A stretch of DNA of 64,000 nucleotides from Methanobacteriota archaeon (GTDB lineage Archaea > Methanobacteriota > Methanobacteria > Methanobacteriales > Methanobacteriaceae), in the NCBI GenBank assembly GCA_029556335.1, contig JAKQFA010000030.1:127275-191274 (forward strand), given 5' to 3'. The position numbers and the translations under genes are program-made. How positions within the stretch are numbered: the stretch's first letter is position 1; every line of letters starts with the position of its first letter. The notes under the pieces are model-generated. The model did not search any database and was not told the DNA's origin. It saw only the letters and a program-made list of their open reading frames with translations. This document shows, piece after piece, positions 53,595-63,884 of the stretch.

Positions 53595-54233
53595 TTAGAG
53601 GCAGCCGAAGCTGATCTCAGGTACCTCCTCAACCAGGGCTACCCCCAGAGGGGTGCCCTTAACTTTGTAGCCGGGCACTACCTCCTGGATAGGGACCAGA
53701 GAAACTACCTGGCCCGTAAGGTCTCCTCAGACCAGAAAGCTAGGGAGAGAAGGTCTAAACTCCTTGATTTTAACGGCCTAGAAGATCAGATCATCCTATT
53801 GGATGGATACAACGTTCTCATCACCCTGGAAAGCGCCCTTTTTCACCCAGACACCATCTTAGAGAGTGATGATGGAGTACTGAGGGATACCAAGGCGGTT
53901 TTTGGTAAGTACCGACCCCATGAAGATACGTTTCATGTCCTGGATATTCTGGTGACTTTTTTAAAAAAGACCGGGATAAAAAAGGTGCACTTCTTCTACG
54001 ATCGTCCTGTGACCAGAAGTGGAGAACTGGCAAAGCTGACCCGGGCTGTGCTCAAAAAACACAGCCTACCAGGAGATGCAGCTACCAGTCCCTACGTGGA
54101 CCGAAAACTGGCAAATAGTGGGGATAAAGTAATTGCCACCAGTGACGGTCCCCTCATGGATAAAGTCAAGAGGGTGGTGGATCTGCCTGGTTTAATCAGA
54201 TCAAAAAATCTAATTCCATCCAGAAAAAAGTGA
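53595..54233 (+). CDS. DUF434/PIN-like protein lacking a canonical start codon
   Basis: About 212 residues. The N-terminal part, EADLRYLLNQGYPQRGALNFVAGHYLLDRDQRNYLARKV, is the DUF434 domain; the C-terminal part, from LLDGYNVLITLESAL through HFFYDRPVTRSGELA to IATSDGPLMDKVKRV, is a PIN-like fold with acidic metal-site candidates. In this frame there is no ATG, GTG, TTG or CTG between the stop at 53523-53525 and the domain. TTA 53595 stands 6 nt after the SD GGAGGGG, where a TTG would be expected. I infer a TTG-to-TTA change, or frameshifting from the PhoU-like gene (-1). A truncated start at TTG 53799 would lose DUF434. Confidence 0.75.
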   Translation, partial: LEAAEADLRYLLNQGYPQRGALNFVAGHYLLDRDQRNYLARKVSSDQKARERRSKLLDFNGLEDQIILLDGYNVLITLESALFHPDTILESDDGVLRDTKAVFGKYRPHEDTFHVLDILVTFLKKTGIKKVHFFYDRPVTRSGELAKLTRAVLKKHSLPGDAATSPYVDRKLANSGDKVIATSDGPLMDKVKRVVDLPGLIRSKNLIPSRKK

Positions 54234-54272
54234 GTAACTATTTTTCAAAAAAAAGAATTCAGGGTATGGATC

Positions 54273-55370
54273 TTACTCCATATCCTCCATCCTGTCTTTT
54301 AATTTTTCCATCACACCCGGCAATGTGGTGTATTCCATCTCATCGGCAGGTAGTCTGTGGGGTTCGAAGGGTCCGTGGCGGCGCATGTACTCGGCGATTT
54401 CCGAGGCCAGGTCCCGTGAACGGTCATAGGCAGGGTCGTCAAACATGTCTGCAGGGCCCACCAATTTACAGTCGGCTATCTGGAATCCCAGGGCCATAAC
54501 TCGTGGCGGTCCATCGAAACGTACCGGGTAAGCGTTTTTCTGGGCTACAGGCATCAGTGGGCCGTTGTGAGAGCCCCTCATCCAGCCGCCAACCAGGTGG
54601 GGGAAGGCGAAGGGTTCCACCACTTCACCGGCAGCAGGGAATCCAGACTGGGATCTTACAATAGCCACGGGGTCGTCTTTACCCACGTACTTGCCGGCCA
54701 TTAGGTTCAGTCGCTCGGTACTTACTGAAGCAGCTATTTCGTTGTCACTCCTCCTCCGGATATGCTTGATGACGTAGCGGCTGGTGGTGCCCAGGAGAGC
54801 CAACAGGTCGTACATTTCGTCGGGGCAGGTCATTTTAACCTTCTTGTGATCCATGACATCAAATACTTCGAATTCGAATCCTCCGTGTAGGGAGGGGTCG
54901 ATGACCAGTCCCGCGGTGGTGAAGGGGTCGGCGAACATTTTAAACAATGGCATGTTAAAGGCACCGGGTTCGGTTTTGTCACAGCAGAACACGACCACCG
55001 GATCACTGGGTCGTTCCTTGAATTCCATCTCGGCACAACCAGGCCCCATTCCCTTGATATTGCCTGAGAATGTATCTGAAAGGAGGTCCTGTCCGGCTCC
55101 GTAGAGTTTAAGTTCCTTAGCTACAGCGGTGGCTTCGAGAAAGGCGTTCCAGGCTAGTTCGTGTATTTCCTCGTTTTCTTCACCGTTGCGGTGGGTCATG
55201 ATGAGTTCGGTGTCGTCACCACAGTTGGTGACATAAAAATCTTCCAGGAGTCCTTCTTCCTTGGCTTTGCCCAGGATCTCTTTACATTTTTCGAGTAATG
55301 CAGGATGGGCCAGCCCATGCCCTGCGATACTTCCAACATCTGCTTTTATTACACTAACAGTAGTTTTCAT
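54273..55370 (-). CDS. fbp: Fructose 1,6-bisphosphate aldolase/phosphatase (type V)
   Basis: Bifunctional gluconeogenic enzyme of archaea that condenses triose phosphates and removes phosphate from the product on one active site. The 365-residue protein starts MKTTVSVIKADVGSIAGHGLAHP, with the metal-binding Asp and His; GAGQDLLSDTFSGNIKGMGPGCAEMEF near 97-123 and FMMDHKK-like FDVMDHKKVKM near 170 are typical, as is the Schiff-base Lys/Tyr region YVGKDDPVAIVRSQSGFPAAGE near 228. The ATG follows GGAGGTAT. It is convergent with the DUF434 gene and probably monocistronic. Confidence 0.97.
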   Translation of the reverse strand: MKTTVSVIKADVGSIAGHGLAHPALLEKCKEILGKAKEEGLLEDFYVTNCGDDTELIMTHRNGEENEEIHELAWNAFLEATAVAKELKLYGAGQDLLSDTFSGNIKGMGPGCAEMEFKERPSDPVVVFCCDKTEPGAFNMPLFKMFADPFTTAGLVIDPSLHGGFEFEVFDVMDHKKVKMTCPDEMYDLLALLGTTSRYVIKHIRRRSDNEIAASVSTERLNLMAGKYVGKDDPVAIVRSQSGFPAAGEVVEPFAFPHLVGGWMRGSHNGPLMPVAQKNAYPVRFDGPPRVMALGFQIADCKLVGPADMFDDPAYDRSRDLASEIAEYMRRHGPFEPHRLPADEMEYTTLPGVMEKLKDRMEDME

Positions 55371-55606
55371 AGCACAATACCTCCAAATAAATCTGTAACA
55401 GTTCTAAAACAGCATTAAAAAGCTGAAGGGTGGCCATATTAGAGTTATACTCTGTGAAATTGTTTTTTATGTTTTTTTAAAGTGGGAGTGATCTTCAATT
55501 TGTTAAATGACCCAAAGGCAGCTTTTAGCTGTGCTTTTTAACCCTTTAGTATGGTGAACTATATTGTGTGGTGCATATAAAATTTACTACTCACAATACT
55601 AGATGG

Positions 55607-56602
55607 TCAAAGAGCGTCTAAGTTATCCTGTACCTCCCTGGCCATCCTCAGTGTAGATGAATTTCCCCCCAGATCAGGTGTGAGGAACCGTCTCTCTTTT
55701 AAAACTATTAACAGTGCTTTTTCAAGTTTATTAGCTGCTTTCTCTTCTTTCAGGTGGTGAAGCATCATCACCACGGAGAGTAACATGGCAGTGGGGTTGG
55801 CCACCCCCTGACCAGCGATGTCCGGAGCCGATCCATGTACCGGCTCAAACAGAGCATTACTATCACCAATATTTGCAGATGGCACCATGCCCAGGCCTCC
55901 CACCAGTCCCGCGCCCTCATCGGAGAGTATGTCCCCAAAGAGGTTGGTGGTGACCAGCACCTGGAAGTGCTGGGGATTTTTAACCAGAAGCCTGGCCGTG
56001 ACATCCACGTAAAGGTCCTCAGCTTCCAGTTCAGGGTAGTTCTCAGCTACCTGGTAGAAGGTGTCCCGGAAGATCCCGTCGGTTTTTTTTAAAATGTTGG
56101 CCTTGTGAACTGCAGTAACTCTTTTAAACCCATTTTCCAGGGCCTGATTGAATGCAAATTCACATATCCTCTGGGAGGCTTTTCTAGTCACTACCCGCAG
56201 GGCCTGCGCCCCCACCGGGGTGTACTCCTCCCAGCCGGCATAGAGTCCCTCTGTGTTCTCCCGTACGATCAGAAAGTCCAGGTCCGGGTAGATGGCATCA
56301 ATACCTGGATAAGATTTAACGGGCCTCAAGTTAGCGTAAAGGCCTAACTTTTTTCTAAGGGTTAAAATAGCACTATTCTGCCCAGGTACTGTGGTAACCG
56401 CCCCGAAAAGGGTGGCATGGGCCTGCTGGGCCTGGTCAACAGTCTGAGAAGGTATGGTGGTTCCCAATTTCTGGAAACAGGCGTTACCAGCTAGGGCAGG
56501 ATAATACTCCATATCCAATTCCATAGCCTTTAAAACTGTTAAGGCCGCCTCCATCACCTCAGGTCCAATGCCGTCCCCGGGTATCACGCATATACGGTGC
56601 AT
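55607..56602 (-). CDS. 3-isopropylmalate / isohomocitrate dehydrogenase family
   Basis: NAD-dependent beta-decarboxylating dehydrogenase of 331 residues. Typical parts: ICVIPGDGIGPEVMEAAL at the start, RKKLGLYANLRPVKSYPG near 86-103, DLDFLIVRENTEGLYAGWEE near 113, VHKANILKKTDGIFRDTF near 175, and the metal-binding TTNLFGDILSDEGAGLVGGLG and FEPVHGSAPDIAGQ. In methanogens the family serves leucine (LeuB) and coenzyme B/2-oxosuberate synthesis (AksF); sequence alone does not separate the two here. ATG 56602 has AAGGA 7 nt upstream, so earlier ATGs at 56629, 56623 and 56617 are less likely. Confidence 0.9.
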   Translation of the reverse strand: MHRICVIPGDGIGPEVMEAALTVLKAMELDMEYYPALAGNACFQKLGTTIPSQTVDQAQQAHATLFGAVTTVPGQNSAILTLRKKLGLYANLRPVKSYPGIDAIYPDLDFLIVRENTEGLYAGWEEYTPVGAQALRVVTRKASQRICEFAFNQALENGFKRVTAVHKANILKKTDGIFRDTFYQVAENYPELEAEDLYVDVTARLLVKNPQHFQVLVTTNLFGDILSDEGAGLVGGLGMVPSANIGDSNALFEPVHGSAPDIAGQGVANPTAMLLSVVMMLHHLKEEKAANKLEKALLIVLKERRFLTPDLGGNSSTLRMAREVQDNLDAL

Positions 56603-56718
56603 GGTAGATTCCTTCATTTTCATTCGCACAAACTATATTTAGAAAAAAATACATAATAAATCTTCCAACCAAGTTACTTTTAAACCATACTGTTTATTTA
56701 AGCATGGGAGGTAGGATT

Positions 56719-57276
56719 ATGGAAGTACAGAAGAATGTGGAAAGACTTATTCAAACCTTAAAAGATGAAGATGAACTGGTGCAGATACAGTCCATTTCTC
56801 TACTAGAAGAAATAGGAAAACCAGCTGTGGAACAACTTATAAGTGCCCTGGACGATGGGAATAAAAACGTTAGAAAGGGCGCAGCCCGGGCGTTGGGAGA
56901 AATCGGCGATACCAAAGCCATAGAACCCCTAATCGATACTCTCAGTGATGAGAATAAGTGGGTCCGTAGGGAGGCCTCCACTGCCCTGAGTAAGATGGGT
57001 GAGGAGGTTGTGGATCCCCTGATCCGGATCCTGGAGGATGATGATTGGAGGGTTCGGGGAGCAGCAGCCTGGGCCCTGGGAAATGTAAGGGATAATAAAG
57101 CCCTGAAACCCCTTATCAAGACTATGAATGATGATAGTGGCTTTGTAAGGGGAGGAGCTGCCTTTGCCATAGGACAGATAGGTGGGGAAGAGGCTGAAGA
57201 AGCCTTGGAAGCAGCTCTCAATGATAAAAGCAGTTACGTACGAAAAGTAGCCCAGAACTACTTAAGCCGGGGATGA
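56719..57276 (+). CDS. HEAT-repeat (PBS lyase-like) protein
   Basis: A 185-residue protein made of about six HEAT/PBS-lyase repeats of about 31 residues, with recurring cores such as RKGAARALGEIGDTKAIEPLI, REASTALSKMG, RGAAAWALGNVRDNKALKPLI and RGGAAFAIGQIGGEEAEEAL. Such solenoids are protein-binding scaffolds; no enzyme activity is implied. ATG 56719 follows GGGAGGTAG; ATG 56704 precedes that SD. It is divergent from the dehydrogenase gene. Confidence 0.9.
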   Translation: MEVQKNVERLIQTLKDEDELVQIQSISLLEEIGKPAVEQLISALDDGNKNVRKGAARALGEIGDTKAIEPLIDTLSDENKWVRREASTALSKMGEEVVDPLIRILEDDDWRVRGAAAWALGNVRDNKALKPLIKTMNDDSGFVRGGAAFAIGQIGGEEAEEALEAALNDKSSYVRKVAQNYLSRG

Positions 57277-57570
57277 TGGCTGATTACCCCGTTGTGGGGG
57301 CTTGATTCCATCTATTTTCAATATCCCCCATCTTGAGCTATGGGAGATGTCATAACCGTCATTCCCTACCATAACTGGGAGGTGTGTGTCGTGGGTTGGC
57401 AAGGATGGGATGGTGAAGAAAAGATAGTTCCTGTGTTCATACATGGAATAAGCCATTTAAGAGGCGGCTGAAGTTGTAAACTTCTCCTCCCCTGGATTTT
57501 TTTTGCCAATTCTCTTAAGGGAGATTGGATGCTTTTTCTAGAATAAAAGATGACTTTTTAAATCTTTTTT

Positions 57571-57834
57571 TTAGGTTATGCCCAGACTTTTTTTGTAGTA
57601 GTTCACCCGGGCACGGTCCGTGGCGTTGCTTTCGTTAGTGCTTGGTTTGGTCACGATGCGAGTGTTGTTCACCCGGGTGGTGTGATTGATGGAGTGATTG
57701 CTGCTGAAGTAGCTGGTACTGAGGTTGGTGCTGTTCATGGTGATATCACTGGAATCCATGGTGGCCACCAGGTAGCTGTTGAATCCCACCATGAGTAACA
57801 TCATAAAAAATAGTCCGATGGTCAGCTTTTCCAT
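57571..57834 (-). CDS. Small surface protein rich in N-glycosylation sequons (paralogue 1)
   Basis: An 87-residue protein with an N-terminal membrane segment (MEKLTIGLFFMMLLMVGFNSYL) and an exposed Asn/Ser/Thr-rich rest. In about 50 residues I count seven N-x-S/T sequons (NST, NLS, NHS, NHT, NNT, NES, NAT), far above chance. The tail ARVNYYKKSLGIT is basic. Archaea N-glycosylate such sites outside the cell, so this may be a densely glycosylated stalk or wall-linked peptide. The next gene upstream is a clear paralogue with the same first five residues. GTGAT precedes the ATG. Confidence 0.7.
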   Translation of the reverse strand: MEKLTIGLFFMMLLMVGFNSYLVATMDSSDITMNSTNLSTSYFSSNHSINHTTRVNNTRIVTKPSTNESNATDRARVNYYKKSLGIT

Positions 57835-57852
57835 ATCTAATCACTCACAGAT

Positions 57853-58107
57853 TTACAGATCAGTATCGTTTCCAGGTTTAGTATCATTTCCTGGCCGGGT
57901 GTTATTCCCTGGTCTGGTTCTGTTGGTGGTCTGGTTGGGGCTGGTGATGGTGCGGGTGTTGTTTATCTTAGTAACGGTAGGGTAGTCAGTGGTGTTGTTG
58001 GTCAAGTTAAGACTGAAGTCACTGGTGTCCATGGTAATGCCCAGATAGCTCAGGAACCCACCCAACAGTACGATCATAACGATGAGACCCATGGTAAGCT
58101 TTTCCAT
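57853..58107 (-). CDS. Small surface protein rich in N-glycosylation sequons (paralogue 2)
   Basis: An 84-residue paralogue of the gene just downstream. It has the same N-terminal anchor pattern (MEKLTMGLIVMIVLLGGFLSYLG, then TMDTSDFS versus TMDSSDIT) and about nine sequons, ending with a threefold repeat PGNNTR, PGNDTK, PGNDTD. The repeat DNA is also similar, so it can expand or shrink. SD AGGAG precedes the ATG at good spacing. Location and pairing suggest recent tandem duplication and fast divergence of the exposed part. Confidence 0.72.
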   Translation of the reverse strand: MEKLTMGLIVMIVLLGGFLSYLGITMDTSDFSLNLTNNTTDYPTVTKINNTRTITSPNQTTNRTRPGNNTRPGNDTKPGNDTDL

Positions 58108-58292
58108 TAGTTAATCTCCTATATCTATCTTACTTTATGGGTTGTACCCATTAACTAAATAAAGATTGTGCCCACCACCCCAAGGAAAGATTTATATAAA
58201 TGTTCAAATATATTATCAACAATCTATTTCAATTAAACATTCGTACAAAAATTTTCATTATAAGGTATTATATTTCAAGGTACGCCCTGGTC

Positions 58293-58306
58293 GGAAATTA
58301 TTTTCC
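58293..58306 (+). promoter_or_regulatory. NrpR-type operator (GGAA-N6-TTCC)
   Basis: GGAA at 58293-58296, six bases ATTATT, TTCC at 58303-58306. This matches exactly the GGAA-N6-TTCC consensus bound by the nitrogen repressor NrpR in Methanococcus. It ends 6 bp before a TATA box, where a bound repressor would block TBP/TFB. The transcript would lead to the glutamate synthase genes, a nitrogen-assimilation target. Use of this consensus in Methanobacteriales is inference. Confidence 0.6.
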
Positions 58307-58312
58307 GGTAAG

Positions 58313-58319
58313 TATATAA
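58313..58319 (+). promoter_or_regulatory. TATA box of the glutamate synthase operon
   Basis: TATATAA preceded by the A/G-rich GGTAAG, a possible BRE. A start about 25 bp downstream (near 58345) gives a leader of about 300 nt before the first glutamate synthase gene. A second TATA-like TTTATATAAA lies near 58190. Confidence 0.55.
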
Positions 58320-58370
58320 GGGACACATTTCCAAGTATATCCAGCCAACACCCCCCTAGGAAGGAATTGA

Positions 58371-58529
58371 ATGGTTAATAAAGAGATTCTATACTTGCAG
58401 GGCGATGTTACAAAAGATTGGGGATTGGTAGCCAGGCTCTGGAAGATACGAACTGAGTACCGAGGTGGTACAGGAAAATCCTGCTCTGAAGTGGCTCACT
58501 GTCAGGGAATCTGTCACCTCCCATTGTGA
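58371..58529 (+). CDS. Possible 52-residue leader protein of the glutamate synthase operon
   Basis: ATG 58371 has GGAAGG 6 nt upstream. The frame reads MVNKEILYLQGDVTKDWGLV, then ARLWKIRTEYRGGTGKSC and a Cys/His-rich end (CSEVAHCQGICHLPL). No family recognised. A second frame in the same stretch, open from about 58430 to 58600, also looks protein-like (STEVVQENPALKWLTVRES, VYPKPEDLFQG), so the leader might instead hold a frameshifted or lost gene. Either reading is uncertain. Confidence 0.3.
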   Translation: MVNKEILYLQGDVTKDWGLVARLWKIRTEYRGGTGKSCSEVAHCQGICHLPL

Positions 58530-58651
58530 AGTTTACCCAAAGCCAGAAGACCTCTTCCAGGGAAAAAGTGAGGGCCGAGGAACCTATGGATTACCCTAAA
58601 TATATACGAAAATACAGAAATTTATGAATATTTACCTAAGGAGGTAGCAAA

Positions 58652-59569
58652 TTGTGTGGAATAGCGGGAGTGGTTTATAAGGATAAAAAACTTCACCCTG
58701 TAGGCGATGCACTGACCAAGATGCTTGATGCTCTGCAGCACCGGGGGTCTGACTCAGCAGGGTTCGCCCTATATGGAGGTTTGGGATTGGATGAAAACGA
58801 GTACCTCTTGAATATAGTGGTTAAAGAGAAACCTGGACTGTTGGAAAAGGTGAAAGAAACAGTAAACCAGGCCAGCCCCATAAAAACCGAGGAGATCATT
58901 CCCTCAGTGGAAAACTACAAGATTTTCCGGTGCAGGGTCACTTTGAATTCTTTTTCCGAGTTAAAAACCATGATCACGGCTATTGATGCTGTTGAGGATG
59001 TGGTTGTCCTCAGTGGGGCTCATTCCTTCGAGATGATCAAGGATGTGGGTCTGGTTAAGGACATAGCCCAGCGTTATGACACCTACTCCAAAATGGGGAC
59101 ACATGGCATCGGACACATCCGATTCTCCACCGAAAGTATTGTGGACCGCTACCACGCCCACCCCTTCCAGAGTTACATCATCCCCGACATCACCGTAGTA
59201 CACAACGGCCAAATAACAAACTACTGGAAGATCAGAGACCCCCTGGAGCGTAAAGGACATGTCTTCGAAACCACCAACGACACTGAGTGCATAGTGCACT
59301 ACATCGCCGACAAGTTATCCCAGGACTACCCCTTAGAGGAGGCTCTGGAGCAGTCGGTGAAGGACATGGACGGACCCTTCTCCTACATCGTGGGCACCCC
59401 CCATGGTGTGGGAATCGCCAAGGACCAGTTGGGACTGAGGCCCGGGGTAATGGCTGAAAACGATGAAGTATTCGCCATAGCCTCGGAAGAGGTGTCCTTG
59501 AGGGAAGTGGTGGACACCCGGGAAATAGACCAGATATCACCAGGGGAAGTGAGGGCCTACACCATATAA
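58652..59569 (+). CDS. Glutamate synthase glutaminase subunit (GATase type II domain)
   Basis: Stand-alone glutamine amidotransferase of 305 residues that releases ammonia from glutamine for the synthase. TTG 58652 (AAGGAGGT upstream) puts Cys at residue 2, the N-terminal nucleophile, in MCGIAGVV. Other class II features: LQHRGSDSAGFALYG near 29, HIRFSTESIVDRYHAHPFQS near 155, VVHNGQITNYWKIRDPL near 181, TNDTECIVHYIADKL and GPFSYIVGTPHGVGIAKDQLGLRPG. It is the first of four genes that split a classical GltB chain. A central insert (about 60-130) looks like an added regulatory domain. Confidence 0.92.
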   Translation: MCGIAGVVYKDKKLHPVGDALTKMLDALQHRGSDSAGFALYGGLGLDENEYLLNIVVKEKPGLLEKVKETVNQASPIKTEEIIPSVENYKIFRCRVTLNSFSELKTMITAIDAVEDVVVLSGAHSFEMIKDVGLVKDIAQRYDTYSKMGTHGIGHIRFSTESIVDRYHAHPFQSYIIPDITVVHNGQITNYWKIRDPLERKGHVFETTNDTECIVHYIADKLSQDYPLEEALEQSVKDMDGPFSYIVGTPHGVGIAKDQLGLRPGVMAENDEVFAIASEEVSLREVVDTREIDQISPGEVRAYTI

Positions 59570-59581
59570 AAGGTGATCATC

Positions 59582-60271
59582 ATGCAGGAATTCACAATTG
59601 ATGCCGGGGGACAGCCACCCCGGGAAGTTAACCGTACCCTTAAAGAGAAGGCTAGCAAATATAAAAAGATCGTCATTGAAAACCCCAACGCCGCCCATTA
59701 CCTGGTGGCAGGTCTCACTGAACCTATAGACGTGGAGATAGCTGGTTCGGCTGGTTATTTCGCAGCCACCATGATCCATGGGGCGCGGGTCCACATCCAG
59801 GGCAATGCTGGCTGGTTCCCCGCCGATAACATGACCGAAGGAGAAGTTATAATTGAAGGATCCGCTGGTGACGGCGTGGGCCAGGGAATATACGATGGTA
59901 CAGTGGTGGTGAAAAAGAATGTGGGATCCCGTACCGGAATGATAATGAAAAACGGGACCATCATTGTAGGTGGTAACTCCGGGTTCATGAATGGAATGTT
60001 CATGATGGGTGGACGCATCATCGTCCTGGGAGATATAGCCAAGGACGCCGGTGAATCCATGATGGGAGGGACCATCTACGTGGGTGGAGAAATAGAAAGC
60101 CTGGGTAAAAACGCCAAGGTAAAGGAACTGGAAGCTCAGGAGCTGGATGAGCTTAGAGAACTTCTAACCAGTTATGGATTCCAACTGGAAGAGGCCCAGT
60201 ACCAGAAATTCCGGAAGATAGTACCCTGGAGTAAAGAACCCTTCTACGGAAAAGAAACAGAAGAGGGATGA
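59582..60271 (+). CDS. Glutamate synthase GXGXG-domain subunit
   Basis: A 229-residue beta-helix protein equal to the C-terminal GXGXG domain of GltB, which ties the ammonia channel between glutaminase and FMN domains. Repeats such as EIAGSAGYFAATMIHGARVHI, QGNAGWFPADNMTEGEVII, EGSAGDGVGQGIYDG and GGNSGFMNGMFMMGGRII are clear. ATG 59582 follows AGGTGA at 5 nt; GTG 59573 overlaps that SD. It begins 12 bp after the glutaminase gene and ends 4 bp before the FrhB-like gene. Confidence 0.93.
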   Translation: MQEFTIDAGGQPPREVNRTLKEKASKYKKIVIENPNAAHYLVAGLTEPIDVEIAGSAGYFAATMIHGARVHIQGNAGWFPADNMTEGEVIIEGSAGDGVGQGIYDGTVVVKKNVGSRTGMIMKNGTIIVGGNSGFMNGMFMMGGRIIVLGDIAKDAGESMMGGTIYVGGEIESLGKNAKVKELEAQELDELRELLTSYGFQLEEAQYQKFRKIVPWSKEPFYGKETEEG

Positions 60272-60275
60272 GTTT

Positions 60276-62873
<2,598 letters not shown>

Positions 62874-62895
62874 TGATCCCCTGAAAACCCTTACC

Positions 62896-62920
62896 TTTTT
62901 TTTGAGTAGATTTTTTTTAA
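62896..62920 (+). terminator. T-rich terminator-like stretch after the glutamate synthase operon
   Basis: Two runs of T (eight and eight) in 25 bp starting 23 bp after the stop. They fit archaeal U-rich termination and set the Fpg gene apart from the operon. Confidence 0.45.
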
Positions 62921-62985
62921 GATAGAAGAATTTATTTTATGCTGCTCCTATCCAGTAGTAATTAAGCCTACTCGGAGTATCCAGC

Positions 62986-63765
62986 ATGCCAGAACTACCC
63001 AGTGTGGAGATTTTCAAGCGCTACTTAGATCAGCACGCCCTCAACCAGATGATAAAGAAGGTGGAGGTGGTCAGTCCAGAACTGGTTGTGTACGCAGATC
63101 CCCGGAGATTTGAAGGGTCCCTGGAAGGCCATGAATTCATCTCCAGCCGCAGGCATGGTAAATACCTCTTTGCCCAGTTGGATGAGAACCAGTACCTTGT
63201 CATGCACTTTGGGATGACCGGCTACCTCCATTACTTCCACCATAACCGCTCCAAGTATGTCAGGATGCTCATCAGTTTCCATAACGGCTTCCACTTGGCA
63301 TTTGATGATGCCCGGAAGTTTGGGAAGCTGGGATTGACCCCTGATCCTGATGATTTCATCGCTGGGAAGGGTTTGGGTGAGGATGCCCTTGACATCTCAT
63401 TCAAAGCCTTTTACAAGACCATTAAGGATCGGAGGGGTTTGATCAAACCCTTACTACTGAATCAGAACTTTGTCGCCGGGATTGGTAACCTCTACTCTGA
63501 TGAGATCCTGTACCAATGTGGCTTGCACCCTGAAACTCCTGCCCATCAGCTCAGTAAAAGCGATGTGGGTGACCTCTACTACCAGATGAGGAGGGTGCTG
63601 GAGAAGGCCATAGAGTGCCAGGACAGTCCCCGGGACTTCCCTGATTCCTACCTTTTACCCCACCGTTACCCGGGAGGAAGATGTCCGGAAGGAGACCCAT
63701 TGGAGGTGATCAAAGTTGGAGGGCGCACCACCTACTATTGTCCCGAGAAACAGCCTCTTAAGTAG
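62986..63765 (+). CDS. Fpg/Nei-family DNA glycosylase with degenerate zinc finger
   Basis: Base-excision repair glycosylase/AP lyase of 259 residues. The catalytic N-terminus is MPELPSVEIF (Pro1 after Met removal, Glu2); a conserved Lys lies in SSRRHGKYLFAQL near 55; the helix-two-turn-helix is NFVAGIGNLYSDEILY near 160. At the C-terminus the zinc finger of Fpg (CxxC...CxxC) is reduced: CPEGDPLEVIKVGGRTTYYCPEKQ keeps only the first Cys of each pair, but keeps GGRTT with the DNA-binding Arg, as in zincless-finger Nei types. Fpg/Nei is mainly bacterial and eukaryotic, so transfer into this lineage is likely. Confidence 0.9.
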   Translation: MPELPSVEIFKRYLDQHALNQMIKKVEVVSPELVVYADPRRFEGSLEGHEFISSRRHGKYLFAQLDENQYLVMHFGMTGYLHYFHHNRSKYVRMLISFHNGFHLAFDDARKFGKLGLTPDPDDFIAGKGLGEDALDISFKAFYKTIKDRRGLIKPLLLNQNFVAGIGNLYSDEILYQCGLHPETPAHQLSKSDVGDLYYQMRRVLEKAIECQDSPRDFPDSYLLPHRYPGGRCPEGDPLEVIKVGGRTTYYCPEKQPLK

Positions 63766-63884
63766 TATTTTGAAGATTAGGGAGGTTTTATTATAACTGG
63801 ATTTAGAATGCGGAATTTTAGAAAATAATTAATAGTAATAGTGATAAAAAATGTACTAAGAAATGAATCACCGTAGGTGATAAA

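Noticed and set aside
57262..57456. Minus-strand frame of 64 codons next to the HEAT gene
   Set aside because: Some phrases look protein-like (MVGNDGYDISHSSRWGIL), but it has no SD, overlaps the end of the HEAT gene and I cannot tie it to a family; it might be a relic.
58166..58378. Plus-strand frame of 70 codons
   Set aside because: It spans the TATA box and NrpR-type palindrome, has no SD, and its composition is that of A/T-rich promoter DNA.
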